A stretch of 40,062 nt of DNA from Bacteroidota bacterium (GTDB lineage: Bacteria; Bacteroidota; Bacteroidia; NS11-12g; UBA955): contig JANXMZ010000075.1 of assembly GCA_025354385.1 (NCBI GenBank), forward strand, positions 1-40,062, read 5' to 3'. Shown here in pieces: positions 1 to 8,834 of this stretch (position 1 is its first letter; each line of letters starts with the position of its first letter). Below the pieces are notes generated by a model that saw only the letters and a program-made list of their open reading frames with translations, ran no database searches and was not told the DNA's origin. Both the position numbers and the translations under genes were made by a program.

Positions 1-75
1 ATATTCCATGCAGTCATCATCGGATTGGAAGCGATCAGCAAACTCTAAGAGGTTTTGTCCTTGAAATAAATTCAT
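1..75 (-). CDS. IS1595-type transposase, N-terminal 25 codons only
   Basis: Reading the minus strand from the ATG at 73-75 gives MNLFQGQNLLEFADRFQSDD and then five more residues before the window edge. This opening (M-N-x-F-x-G-Q-N-L-L-E-F-x-D-R-F) is what I remember from IS1595-family transposases, which begin with a zinc-ribbon domain followed by a DDE/DNxK-type catalytic domain. Only the first 25 residues are present, so intactness cannot be judged. A TAnnTTTG promoter box lies 23 nt upstream. The identification rests on the N-terminal motif alone. Confidence 0.6.
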   Translation of the reverse strand, partial: MNLFQGQNLLEFADRFQSDDDCMEY

Positions 76-98
76 ATAATCATTGATTTTATTAGGCT

Positions 99-106
99 CA
101 AAGATA
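99..106 (-). promoter_or_regulatory. -7 box for the transposase at the left edge
   Basis: On the minus strand this reads TATCTTTG, an exact TAnnTTTG match. No clear -33 TTG was found at the usual distance, so it is a weak to moderate promoter call. Confidence 0.35.
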
Positions 107-153
107 ATATATAATATGTATTTATCTACCTACCTCTAAAATATTTTTAATAT

Positions 154-777
154 ATGACTTTAATAAAATTTAAACTGGGTGCTTACATCATTATTTTGCT
201 TATTTTGGTTATGCAAATTGGGGCTTGCAAAAAAAAGAATACAGAATCGCCAGCACCTGAACCTTCGCCAACCAAAGGGGTGTTTTTGCCTTCAACGCTC
301 AATTCAACATGGACCTATGATTCTGGAATTGCCCAATCTGTGGTAACAGTTACTAGCAATAACAAATCCGTTTTCAGCAAAACCTATCATGAGTATAAGC
401 TTTTGTACAATAGTGTTACCACATCTTCATACTACGCCTTCGCCAATAATGAATATACATCGCTTTATTATGATTCTACTGCAGGTAATCAAGAAATTAC
501 GTATTTAAAAGAAAGTCCTTTTGTTGGACAGAAATGGAACGATACAATCACAGTATCTTCTACTAAGTCTATTTATAAATATGAAGTAATGGAAACTGGA
601 TTGACCGTGAAGAATGGAGCATTGACTTTTGCGGATGCAGTGCATGTTAAGCTCACGATTGGCACTACCTATACCAGCGATGCGTATTATGTAAAAAATG
701 TCGGGTTAATCAAGACTATAACAAATAATAATAGTACTATCACTACATCACTTCTTCGGGCTTATCTGATAAAATGA
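154..777 (+). CDS. lipoprotein of unknown function, related to the one at 3515
   Basis: The N terminus has K5 and K7, a hydrophobic stretch at about residues 10-22 and a lipobox IGAC with Cys25, so it should be an SPII-processed lipoprotein. A Pro/Glu/Ser linker follows. The mature part starts with FLPSTLNSTWTYDSG, which resembles FLPTYMGSNWVYNQY in the lipoprotein at 3515, and both end with a GL(x)1-3-IK stretch. The two are probably paralogues of about 205 residues. No known domain is recognised. The gene converges on fumC with a hairpin terminator between them. Start is ATG; no strong promoter box was seen upstream. Confidence 0.8.
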   Translation: MTLIKFKLGAYIIILLILVMQIGACKKKNTESPAPEPSPTKGVFLPSTLNSTWTYDSGIAQSVVTVTSNNKSVFSKTYHEYKLLYNSVTTSSYYAFANNEYTSLYYDSTAGNQEITYLKESPFVGQKWNDTITVSSTKSIYKYEVMETGLTVKNGALTFADAVHVKLTIGTTYTSDAYYVKNVGLIKTITNNNSTITTSLLRAYLIK

Positions 778-805
778 TATTTTGAATAGAATGAGAGGAG
801 ACGAA

Positions 806-838
806 AAAAGGTCTGTTGATAGTTTCAACAGACCTTTT
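806..838. terminator. bidirectional intrinsic terminator between lipoprotein gene and fumC
   Basis: A perfect 14-bp inverted repeat AAAAGGTCTGTTGA / TCAACAGACCTTTT with a 5-nt loop (TAGTT). The A-rich and T-rich flanks make it usable from both strands, which fits its place between two convergent genes. Confidence 0.9.
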
Positions 839-857
839 AATTTTATAAATTTTGATT

Positions 858-2279
858 TTAGCTCATCCCTTCATTGGGATTACCAATCATTGTTTCTGGT
901 CTTACCCACTCATCAAATTGTTCGTTGGTTAATAAACCTAGATCAATAGAGGCTTGACGCAAACTCTTGTTTTCTTTGTGGGCTTTCTTTGCAATTTTAG
1001 CAGCATTTTCATAACCAATGTGGGTATTTAAAGCTGTAACTAGCATTAATGAATTTTCTAATTTATTTTTAATTTCAGGTAAATTAGGTTCAATACCAAC
1101 AGCACAATTGGTATCGAAACTCAAAGCAGCTTCGCCCAATAATCGGGCAGATTGTAAGACATTGGTAGCAATGAGTGGTTTGAATACATTTAATTCAAAA
1201 TGACCGCTTGCACCACCAATGGTAACAGCTACATCATTGCCCATTACTTGTGCGCATACCATGGTTAAAGCCTCGCACTGGGTAGGATTAACTTTGCCTG
1301 GCATAATGCTACTACCTGGTTCGTTATCAGGAATAATAATTTCACCAATACCACTTCTTGGTCCGCTGCTCAACATTCTTACATCATTACCAATTTTCAT
1401 TAAGCTTACCGCCACTCTTTTTAATGCACCATGTATTTCTACCATGGCATCGTGAGCGGCCAATGCTTCAAATTTATTAGGTGCAGTAACAAATGGTAGG
1501 CCAGTTAATTGGGCAATTGTTTTAGCAACCAATTCAGAATAACCTTTAGGCGTATTAATACCTGTGCCCACTGCAGTTCCACCTAAAGCTATTTCGCTTG
1601 CAGGTACTAAACTTCTGTTGATACAATCTAAACCATTGCGCAATTGTTGCACATAACCCGAAAACTCTTGACCCAGTGTAAGCGGTGTAGCATCCATAAA
1701 ATGGGTTCTACCTATTTTTATAATATCTTTAAAGTCGCGCGACTTGTGTTTTAAGGTTGTTTTTAATGCCTGTATACCGGGAATTGTATAATCTACCACT
1801 TGCTTGTAAACTGCAATGCTCATAGCGGTTGGGAAAGTATCGTTGCTGCTCTGAGATTTATTAACATCGTCATTTGGGTGCAATACTTTTACTTCGTCTG
1901 TTAATTTACCCCCTTGCATCACATGTGCTCTGTTCGCAATAACCTCGTTCACATTCATGTTACTTTGAGTGCCCGAACCTGTTTGCCATATCACCAATGG
2001 AAACTGATCATCTAATTGACCTTCTAATATCTCATCACATACCGAGCAAATTAAATCACATTTAGTAAGTGAAAGAACACCTAATTTATTGTTGGTAATA
2101 GCAGCAGCTTTTTTAAGAATGGCAAAGGCTCTGATAATTTCAATAGGCATTTTCTGTGTGCCTATTTTAAAATTTTGTACCGAGCGTTGCGTTTGAGCGC
2201 CCCAATAAACATGAGCAGGTACTTGCACCGCGCCCATGGTGTCGTGTTCTATTCTGAATTCGTTGGCTGTAGTAGACAT
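858..2279 (-). CDS. fumC: fumarate hydratase, class II
   Basis: Interconverts fumarate and malate in the TCA cycle; cytoplasmic homotetramer in this family. The class II/aspartase superfamily signature [11 protein letters not shown] is present, as are the substrate-site stretches [16 protein letters not shown] and [11 protein letters not shown] longer reading from a TTG-type start at 2342 adds 21 hydrophobic codons. I reject it because a TAnnTTTG promoter box lies at 2301-2308, inside that extension, and because the family starts near [16 protein letters not shown]. The preferred start is the ATG at 2279, giving 473 residues, normal for FumC. It is a single-gene unit ending at the shared terminator at 806-838. 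Confidence 0.97.
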   Translation of the reverse strand: MSTTANEFRIEHDTMGAVQVPAHVYWGAQTQRSVQNFKIGTQKMPIEIIRAFAILKKAAAITNNKLGVLSLTKCDLICSVCDEILEGQLDDQFPLVIWQTGSGTQSNMNVNEVIANRAHVMQGGKLTDEVKVLHPNDDVNKSQSSNDTFPTAMSIAVYKQVVDYTIPGIQALKTTLKHKSRDFKDIIKIGRTHFMDATPLTLGQEFSGYVQQLRNGLDCINRSLVPASEIALGGTAVGTGINTPKGYSELVAKTIAQLTGLPFVTAPNKFEALAAHDAMVEIHGALKRVAVSLMKIGNDVRMLSSGPRSGIGEIIIPDNEPGSSIMPGKVNPTQCEALTMVCAQVMGNDVAVTIGGASGHFELNVFKPLIATNVLQSARLLGEAALSFDTNCAVGIEPNLPEIKNKLENSLMLVTALNTHIGYENAAKIAKKAHKENKSLRQASIDLGLLTNEQFDEWVRPETMIGNPNEGMS

Positions 2280-2300
2280 TTTTGGATAAATATTTTTTTG

Positions 2301-2308
2301 CAAAAGTA
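2301..2308 (-). promoter_or_regulatory. fumC -7 promoter box
   Basis: Minus strand TACTTTTG, exact match to TAnnTTTG, 21 nt upstream of the preferred ATG. No good -33 TTG was seen at 17-23 nt. Its position argues against the longer fumC reading frame. Confidence 0.6.
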
Positions 2309-2575
2309 CAAAAAAAGTAGAGGAAATAATAAGTTTTAACAAGCAATCTTGGTGTTTCTATTTCAATGTAAAAATTTATTTTGTGTGTAAAATACCCATT
2401 TAGTAATCAGTAATTATGTAATGTTTTATTTTTTTTATGTAATAGTAATTATTTAGAATAACTATATATTGCGCTTTTAATCTTATCTATATCTATTTTG
2501 AAAACACCTAAAGAAGATTATTTCATGAATTAAAGTGAAAAAATTGAATCATTTGAAATTGAAAGAAGAAGTAAC

Positions 2576-3385
2576 TTGTCTTACCAAGAATTTGAAAGTC
2601 AATACCTATTAAAACGCAAACCAGTGATTATTACAGATGCCATTGATGGTTGGGCTGCAAAGAAGTGGACGCCAGAATGGTTTTCAGAAAAGTATCCGGA
2701 TATGCGCCTGCAAACCGACCAAGGTGAAATTTCCATGAAAGATTTTATGAGAGATATTACTTCAACTGAAATAGATTCTGGGCCATTTTTAAGAGAAAAA
2801 TCTATTCAGGAATTGTTCCCCGAATTAATGAGTCATGTGCAACCAACACCTGTTTACGTGTTGCCCAATTGGTTGACCTTTAATTATCCATTTAGAAATT
2901 TTTCAGGTAGACTTAAAAGACTATCTGTTATTGAACTGAATTTTACAGGAAAGCGAATTTTCCCATACTTACACATTGATTTTTTGCAATCCTTTGCATT
3001 TATAAGTCAACTTTACGGGGATAAACACTGTGTTATTTTCCCACCTAATCAAGAAAAATTTATTTACAGGAAAGGAACGGAAAACGTTTCTCAGATATTC
3101 GATGTTGAAAATGTAGACCTAGATAAATATCCACTTTTTACCAACGCTAAACCATCTTATTTTGTGTTACATGCAGGCGAAAGTGTTTTTATGCCTACAG
3201 GCTGGTGGCATACAACAAGTGTTAAAGGCCCTTCTTTAGCAACTGTATACAGTGTTGCCAATTCATCAAATTGGAATGATGTTATTAAAGATTTGATTAG
3301 AACCTCTCAACAAAGCCCTAGGACGGCTCGTATTCTTGGTTATTTAGTTAAAAATATTGGCCTTATTAAATCTAAATTTAGCTAG
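2576..3385 (+). CDS. cupin-like / JmjC-type Fe(II)/2-oxoglutarate-dependent protein, start-proximal frameshift likely
   Basis: The domain resembles the cupin_8 (JmjC-like hydroxylase) family. Counting from the TTG at 2576, His133 and Asp135 (LHIDF) and His212 (GWWHTT) form the expected facial triad. The frame is open upstream from 2534 and encodes FEIERRSNLSYQEF, a stretch typical of the start of this family, so TTG 2576 is probably not the true start. No ATG, GTG or TTG lies between the stop at 2531 and 2576. A GTG at 2535 followed by six A is in the wrong frame by one base. A seventh A would give MKKIESFEIERRSNLS. Either a homopolymer indel, a sequencing error, or transcript slippage is implied. 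An in-frame ATG at 2525 is followed two codons later by TAA. Confidence 0.8.
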   Translation: MSYQEFESQYLLKRKPVIITDAIDGWAAKKWTPEWFSEKYPDMRLQTDQGEISMKDFMRDITSTEIDSGPFLREKSIQELFPELMSHVQPTPVYVLPNWLTFNYPFRNFSGRLKRLSVIELNFTGKRIFPYLHIDFLQSFAFISQLYGDKHCVIFPPNQEKFIYRKGTENVSQIFDVENVDLDKYPLFTNAKPSYFVLHAGESVFMPTGWWHTTSVKGPSLATVYSVANSSNWNDVIKDLIRTSQQSPRTARILGYLVKNIGLIKSKFS

Positions 3386-3514
3386 AATTTAGGTTGGTTG
3401 AATTTTAAGGATATTCAAAATTGAATATCTTCTTGGCAAGATTGAATGAATATAGGAGGTCAATCAAAATTTAAGTTGTAACCTTGTTAATTCAAATTCA
3501 TTAAACTATTCGTT

Positions 3515-4132
3515 ATGAAAAATATTCTGAACATATTTATTATGCTTTTCCTTTTAACATCTTGTATTAAGGATCATTACCATCCAATGGTTTTAGAACC
3601 AGAATTAGATATTCGGGATGAAAGGGCTGGCTTATTTTTGCCAACATACATGGGAAGCAATTGGGTTTATAATCAGTACCAATTTTTTGGACACCAGCCT
3701 GTAAAAATTGGAATACAAACTTGCAGGTATGATTCCATTCCTAACTATTTTTTCAATTACGATAACAATAATAACTTTCTATCTTATGGATTGTGGTACA
3801 GAGATGGATTGAATTTATTCAGATCAGGCGGAGGACAGATATTAATGACGGATGTTTATACAGATTCTGTTAAAGGAAAAATATATTTACTTGAAAATGT
3901 AGGAAGTGCTAAGCATTACATTTATGGTGGTTATGATACACTTGATACCAAATTTGGAAAAATACAATGTATAAAAACATTTGGCTCAAGTGGTAATAGT
4001 TCAAGTAATTATTGGTTCAGGTATTTTGGGCTTAAAATAGGTGTAATAAAAGAAGAAGAATATATATTTAACGGTGTAGATACTACGGCCCATTATATAC
4101 TTGAACTAGATCATTACAAAATCAATAAATAG
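3515..4132 (+). CDS. lipoprotein of unknown function, related to the one at 154
   Basis: A short signal peptide ends in a lipobox LTSC with Cys17. The mature segment contains FLPTYMGSNWVYNQY, similar in sequence and position to the lipoprotein at 154, and a C-terminal GLKIGVIKEEE stretch matching the other's GLIKTI. The middle is rich in Tyr, Asn and Gly and looks like beta structure. No family was recognised. The gene starts with ATG and stands alone, followed after 41 nt by the M61 peptidase gene, which has its own promoter. Confidence 0.8.
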   Translation: MKNILNIFIMLFLLTSCIKDHYHPMVLEPELDIRDERAGLFLPTYMGSNWVYNQYQFFGHQPVKIGIQTCRYDSIPNYFFNYDNNNNFLSYGLWYRDGLNLFRSGGGQILMTDVYTDSVKGKIYLLENVGSAKHYIYGGYDTLDTKFGKIQCIKTFGSSGNSSSNYWFRYFGLKIGVIKEEEYIFNGVDTTAHYILELDHYKINK

Positions 4133-4137
4133 CAGGT

Positions 4138-4168
4138 TTTGTTTTATCGCCTCTTTTTCTTCTCTTTG
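4138..4168 (+). promoter_or_regulatory. promoter of the M61 peptidase gene
   Basis: TTTG at 4138-4141, 19-nt spacer, then TCTCTTTG at 4161-4168, one base off TAnnTTTG. The box ends 5 nt before the ATG at 4174, so the transcript may be leaderless. Confidence 0.55.
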
Positions 4169-4173
4169 CACCT

Positions 4174-5934
4174 ATGAGAAAATTGTTTTTCATTTTATTA
4201 TTTATACCCCTTTTTAATATGAGTGCTATGCAGGTTAATTATCAAATTGATATTTCGAATCCAAATTCACATTACGCCAATGTTACCATTCAAATTGCAA
4301 GTAATTCAGAAAAAAGTATAGCTGTAAAAATGCCAGTATGGACCCCTGGGAGTTATATGGTACGAGAGTTTGAACGCAATATAGATAAGGTGAATGCTAG
4401 CAATGGAGCTGAGGTCTTAGAAATTGTAAAATCCGATAAAAGTACTTGGTTGATTAAGGATACCAAGGGTGCGAAAAATATCACAATTAACTATCCTGTT
4501 TATTGCTTCGAGTCAGGTGTAAGAACTTCTTATATAGATAGCGATAGGGCATTTTTTATTCTTACAAGTTGTTTAATGTATGTGAATAATTTTGAAAAAA
4601 ATAAAGGAGAGCTCACATTAAAATATCCAGCTATTTGGCAAAAGGTATCCACAACCCTAACGGTTCTGGGAGAGAATCATTACAGCTATAACAATTACGA
4701 TGAGTTGGTAGATTCGCCCATTGAAATAGGCAATCATGAAGAAATAAAGTTTGTAGTAAAAGGAGTGCCACACAGGGCTGCTTTAATAGGATTAAATAAT
4801 TGTCCAAAAGAAAAATTTACGGTCGATATTCAAAAGATATGCGAAACAATGACCTCAATTGTTGGAGAACATCCTTGCAAAGAATATTTGTTTTTTATTC
4901 AACATGTGGAAGAAGGTGGAGGTGGATTGGAGCATGCCAACAGTTGTGTAGTGCAAATGCCGCGATTTAATTACGCAAAACCCGATCGTTACACCGCATT
5001 TCTAGGGTTATTGGCGCACGAATATTTTCATTTATGGAATGTCAAAAGAATTCGTCCGGAGGCGCTTGGACCATTTGATTACAGTAAAGAAAATTACACC
5101 AATTTACTATGGGTGGCAGAGGGTATTACTAGCTATTACGATGAGTTGGCGTTATACCGAGCCGGTTTTCATACCAAAGAACAATATTTTGAGGCATTGG
5201 CTGGAGAGTTCAGTGCCACACAAAATAGGCAAGGTGCCAAAACCCAGTGTTTACATGAAGCTTCTTTTGATGCATGGATAAAAGAATACCGACCAAACGA
5301 AAATAGTATCAATAGCAATATTTCATACTATACCAAAGGTGCTATAACAGCAGCACTATTGGACATGGAAATTATAAAAGCCACTAATGGTGCCAAGCAT
5401 TTAGATGATTTAATGAAATATCTTTATAAGGAATTTTATTTGAAACAAGGAAAGGGATTTACAGATATAGAATTTTATGCAGCCATTAATACTGTTGCTG
5501 GTCAGCCAATAGATATGAAAGAATGGGTGCTCCATGTGAACGATGAGAAAACAGTTGAAAAATGGAATGGTGTATTGGCGAATCTTGAATGTGTTTTAGA
5601 AAGCAAGCCCAGTGAAGTATTAAATTATACGGGTATTAATACCGAATCTAAAGGTGAAAAATTAATTGTTAAATCTACAGATGCCGCTTCTCCAGCAGTG
5701 ATTGCAGGCTTGCAAGCTGGCGATGAATTAATTGCCATTAATAATTTAAGAGTGAAAGGGAGTTTGGAAGAAATTGTAAAGAATATTGGTAATTCTTCAT
5801 TTTCAATAACTGTTTCAAGGGCTGGAATCGTTAAAACCTTACAAATTCAATGTGTAAAAAATCCTAAAGTGGCTTACAAACTTATTGAGAAAAACAGTAA
5901 CAATTTGTTTCTGTCCAAGTGGTTAGAACACTAA
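4174..5934 (+). CDS. M61 family metallopeptidase with C-terminal PDZ domain
   Basis: Glycyl-aminopeptidase-like family M61. A signal peptide (about residues 1-19) sends it out of the cytoplasm. The N-terminal part is a beta-rich domain with the family-typical segment MPVWTPGSYMVREF. The zinc site is HEYFH at residues 282-286, followed by WNVKRIRP and by WVAEGITSYYDE, which supplies the third ligand. A PDZ domain near residues 480-560 contains SPAVIAGLQAGDELIAINN. At 586 residues the length is normal. Its own promoter lies immediately upstream; the following barrel gene also has its own. Confidence 0.93.
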   Translation: MRKLFFILLFIPLFNMSAMQVNYQIDISNPNSHYANVTIQIASNSEKSIAVKMPVWTPGSYMVREFERNIDKVNASNGAEVLEIVKSDKSTWLIKDTKGAKNITINYPVYCFESGVRTSYIDSDRAFFILTSCLMYVNNFEKNKGELTLKYPAIWQKVSTTLTVLGENHYSYNNYDELVDSPIEIGNHEEIKFVVKGVPHRAALIGLNNCPKEKFTVDIQKICETMTSIVGEHPCKEYLFFIQHVEEGGGGLEHANSCVVQMPRFNYAKPDRYTAFLGLLAHEYFHLWNVKRIRPEALGPFDYSKENYTNLLWVAEGITSYYDELALYRAGFHTKEQYFEALAGEFSATQNRQGAKTQCLHEASFDAWIKEYRPNENSINSNISYYTKGAITAALLDMEIIKATNGAKHLDDLMKYLYKEFYLKQGKGFTDIEFYAAINTVAGQPIDMKEWVLHVNDEKTVEKWNGVLANLECVLESKPSEVLNYTGINTESKGEKLIVKSTDAASPAVIAGLQAGDELIAINNLRVKGSLEEIVKNIGNSSFSITVSRAGIVKTLQIQCVKNPKVAYKLIEKNSNNLFLSKWLEH

Positions 5935-5956
5935 AAAAATATTTACTGCCGTTTGC

Positions 5957-5987
5957 TTTGATGATTTAAAAGCAATTTTTATTTTTG
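5957..5987 (+). promoter_or_regulatory. promoter of the barrel / HhH / pdxJ run
   Basis: TTTG at 5957-5960, 19-nt spacer, TATTTTTG at 5980-5987. Both elements match the Bacteroidota consensus exactly. The box ends 5 nt before the TTG start at 5993. Confidence 0.8.
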
Positions 5988-5992
5988 GTTTA

Positions 5993-6808
5993 TTGAAAAC
6001 ACCAACTTTGCTTGCATGGTTCGTTTTGAGTTGTGCATCATTAAAAGCTATTGGCTTTTTACCACCTTTTGGGGCAGAATCAGCAGCTATGGGAGGAGCA
6101 GGTTTGCTTATTCAAAATCCCTTTAGTGCGGGGAATCATCAAGCACTTATGCCTTTTATTAAAAAGCCTGGAGTTGCAGTAAATTTCACAAACAGGTTTG
6201 GTGTAAGAGATATTAATCAGGTAAACATAGCTGCAGCCATTCCCTATAAAAATTTTGGCTATGGTATCACAATATCCAATTTTGGCAATTCATTTTATCA
6301 CCAACAAATGCTTGGATTTTCTGTCGCCCATGCTTTTCATCCTAAATTTTCTGTTGGGTTGGGTGCTAATTATCAATCCTTTTCAATTAGTAATTATGGT
6401 AGAAAAGGAGGGATATGCGCTGAATTTAGTTTAGTAACTAAAGTAAATGATAAGATTGAGTTAGGGTTTCGTGCATTTAATCCCAATCGCGCAAGAGTTG
6501 CCGAATATCAAGATGAGCGAATGGCAACAGCCTATCAATTGGCAGGTAGTTATCAATTAAATCAAGAGGTAAAAACCATATTAGAGATAGAGAAATTAAA
6601 TGCATTTGCTCCCAACGTAAAAATGGGAATTGATTACATGCCTAAAGAACAATGTCATTTAAGAGTCGGATTTTCTAGTCTTCAGCCTCAATTTACATTT
6701 GGTATTGGCTACCAATACAAGAAAAGTAAATTGGATTTTGCATCTGTGGTTCATCCTTATTTAGGTGTCAGCTCACATCTTTCATTATCATTTGAAATTA
6801 ATCGCTAA
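5993..6808 (+). CDS. outer-membrane beta-barrel protein, PorV/PorQ-like
   Basis: TTG start, chosen because it is needed for a full signal peptide (about residues 1-20) and sits just after a consensus promoter. The mature N terminus FGAESAAMGGAGL followed by many alternating hydrophobic beta strands resembles the FadL/PorV/PorQ group of Bacteroidota barrels. The protein is 271 residues, a little short for PorV. The next gene overlaps its 3' end, suggesting co-transcription and possibly a shared membrane role. Family assignment is by resemblance only; assignment to the T9SS is not shown. Confidence 0.7.
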   Translation: MKTPTLLAWFVLSCASLKAIGFLPPFGAESAAMGGAGLLIQNPFSAGNHQALMPFIKKPGVAVNFTNRFGVRDINQVNIAAAIPYKNFGYGITISNFGNSFYHQQMLGFSVAHAFHPKFSVGLGANYQSFSISNYGRKGGICAEFSLVTKVNDKIELGFRAFNPNRARVAEYQDERMATAYQLAGSYQLNQEVKTILEIEKLNAFAPNVKMGIDYMPKEQCHLRVGFSSLQPQFTFGIGYQYKKSKLDFASVVHPYLGVSSHLSLSFEINR

Positions 6809-8834
6809 ATATATTTTATTGATGGTGATTAGTTTCACCTATACAATGCTTTCAGCTCAGTCTGATGCAACGAATGAAGTGCGCTTTTCTATAGAAAAGT
6901 TTATTGAAAATACAGAAGGCACTGCTGATTATACCGATTTATATGATCAGATCGAAAACCTGCTAAAGAACCCAATTAATATTAACATTGCCACCTTTGA
7001 GACATTGTTGAAAATTCCATTAATAACGCCAGCCAAGGCCAATACTCTTATTTTTCACAGAACGAATTATGGAAATTTTCAAGCCATTTATGAATTGCAA
7101 CAATTGGAGGGTTTTGATATTGAATACATAAAGTTGATATTACCTTTTATAACCATCAATGAAATTGATAACCTGAAGACCTTTAGTAAAAAGGAGTTTT
7201 GGAAAAATGGGCAGCACGAATTAATTGCAATGGGCGCTTGTAAAATGGAAAGGGCTAAAGGTTATACATTGCCAGATAGCAATCCAAATGCTTACCAAGG
7301 CAACCCCATACGCGAAGTGATGCGATACAAAGGTATTTTTAATAATCATTTGCAATTGAATATTACAACAGAAAAAGATGCAGGTGAAGCCATTAATTTC
7401 AATAGACTATTTTTATCAGGAGGACTCCTACTAAAAGATATGGGTAAATTAAAAACGCTTGCCATTGGCGATTATCAAGCTGCTTTCGGCCAGGGTTTAA
7501 CTTTTGGTAGTGGGTTGGCTTTTGGAAAGTCGCCCTTCGTATTAAATATGATGCGCACTCAGAATGGATTAAGAACTTATCGTTCGCTTAATGAAAATGA
7601 ATTTTTAAGAGGCATTGGTGCGAGTGTTTTATTGCACAAACAAATTGAGTTGACGGCATTTTATTCTGGCAAAAAAATTGATGGTACTGCCGCTTCTGAT
7701 TCCGCATTTATTGGCGATGGTTTTTCAAGTTTGGTAAACACAGGTTACCATAGAAATATCAACGAGATTAATAAACAATCGCAATTGGGAAGACATATTA
7801 TAGGAGGCCATTTAACAAGTCAAATAAAAGGATTTGAATTTGGTTTTACTTTCACCAAAACATTTTTCAATCAAAATATTATTGCTGCGCAGAAACCCTA
7901 TCAACATTATAATTTTAATGGTAACCGAATAACAAATATGGGAACGGATTATAAGTGGTTTTATAAAAATTTTGTTTTGTATGGAGAGTTTTCGTTCAAT
8001 GAAAAAATGAAAAATAGTTCTTCTGTTAATGGATTGCTAATAAGTTTGGGTAAAAATTTAGATCTTAGTTTATTGCATCGACATTATGCCGTTTCTTATC
8101 AAAGTTCGATAACAAACGCAATAGGAGAGGGCAGTGATAACAGAAATGAAAATGGGTTTTATGCAGGCATGAGTTTGGTGCCAACAAAAGGTTTTAAATT
8201 GAATGCTTATGCAGATTTGTATAAATTTAATTGGTATCGTTATTTGGTAGATGCACCCTCGGGCGGCAAAGATATTTTATTGGAATTGCAATACTCTAAA
8301 CGAAAAAGTTACAGTTGGTATTTGCGTTATCGCAGTGAGAATAAACAGAAAAATGAGGAGGGTACACAAATGCTTAACAGGATGGAAAGTAATGAGAGAA
8401 CTTTGTGGCGCTTTCACATAGAAAATATCATTAGCAATACTTTTAGTTTGCGCAATCGTATAGAATATGTTCAATATAAATTGCAATATGGAAAAACAAC
8501 CAGAGGGTTTTTGATGTTTCAAGATATTATTATGTCACCATCAAGAAAAATAAAAGTAATTGGTCGCTTAATGTATTTTGATGTGCAAGATTATGATGCT
8601 CGTTTATATGCCTATGAAAATGACATGCTTTATTCATATTCTGTTCCGGCATTTCAAAATAGGGGAACAAGATTTTATATATTGCTTAAATATAAATTAA
8701 AAAGAAACATAGATATTTGGACACGATTTGCAAGAACGGCCTACGAAAATATTTCTGAATCCGGTAATGGTTACGATTTGATAAACGGCAATAAGGTGAG
8801 TGAATTAAAAATACAAGTAAAATGGACCCTTTGA
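6792..8834 (+). CDS. helix-hairpin-helix protein with large C-terminal outer-membrane barrel
   Basis: The TTG at 6792 gives a good signal peptide (MKLIAKYILLMVISF, cleaved after SAQ); a GTG at 6765 and an ATG at 6822 are alternatives. Residues about 55-125 contain two ComEA-like helix-hairpin-helix units, recognisable from NINIATFETLLKIPLITPAKA and the following FQAIYELQQLEGF. The remaining roughly 500 residues are rich in aromatic alternating strands and look like a barrel. This architecture occurs as an uncharacterised Bacteroidota family. It overlaps the previous gene by 17 nt and pdxJ by 13 nt, so the three are probably one transcript. Confidence 0.8.
   Translation: MKLIAKYILLMVISFTYTMLSAQSDATNEVRFSIEKFIENTEGTADYTDLYDQIENLLKNPININIATFETLLKIPLITPAKANTLIFHRTNYGNFQAIYELQQLEGFDIEYIKLILPFITINEIDNLKTFSKKEFWKNGQHELIAMGACKMERAKGYTLPDSNPNAYQGNPIREVMRYKGIFNNHLQLNITTEKDAGEAINFNRLFLSGGLLLKDMGKLKTLAIGDYQAAFGQGLTFGSGLAFGKSPFVLNMMRTQNGLRTYRSLNENEFLRGIGASVLLHKQIELTAFYSGKKIDGTAASDSAFIGDGFSSLVNTGYHRNINEINKQSQLGRHIIGGHLTSQIKGFEFGFTFTKTFFNQNIIAAQKPYQHYNFNGNRITNMGTDYKWFYKNFVLYGEFSFNEKMKNSSSVNGLLISLGKNLDLSLLHRHYAVSYQSSITNAIGEGSDNRNENGFYAGMSLVPTKGFKLNAYADLYKFNWYRYLVDAPSGGKDILLELQYSKRKSYSWYLRYRSENKQKNEEGTQMLNRMESNERTLWRFHIENIISNTFSLRNRIEYVQYKLQYGKTTRGFLMFQDIIMSPSRKIKVIGRLMYFDVQDYDARLYAYENDMLYSYSVPAFQNRGTRFYILLKYKLKRNIDIWTRFARTAYENISESGNGYDLINGNKVSELKIQVKWTL

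Noticed and set aside
2280..2342. 21-codon N-terminal extension of fumarase
   Set aside because: A consensus -7 box lies inside it and the family starts at the ATG at 2279.
3409..3429. Inverted repeat GATATTCAA/TTGAATATC as terminator of the cupin gene
   Set aside because: The loop is only 2-3 nt, the stem is AT-rich and no T run follows.
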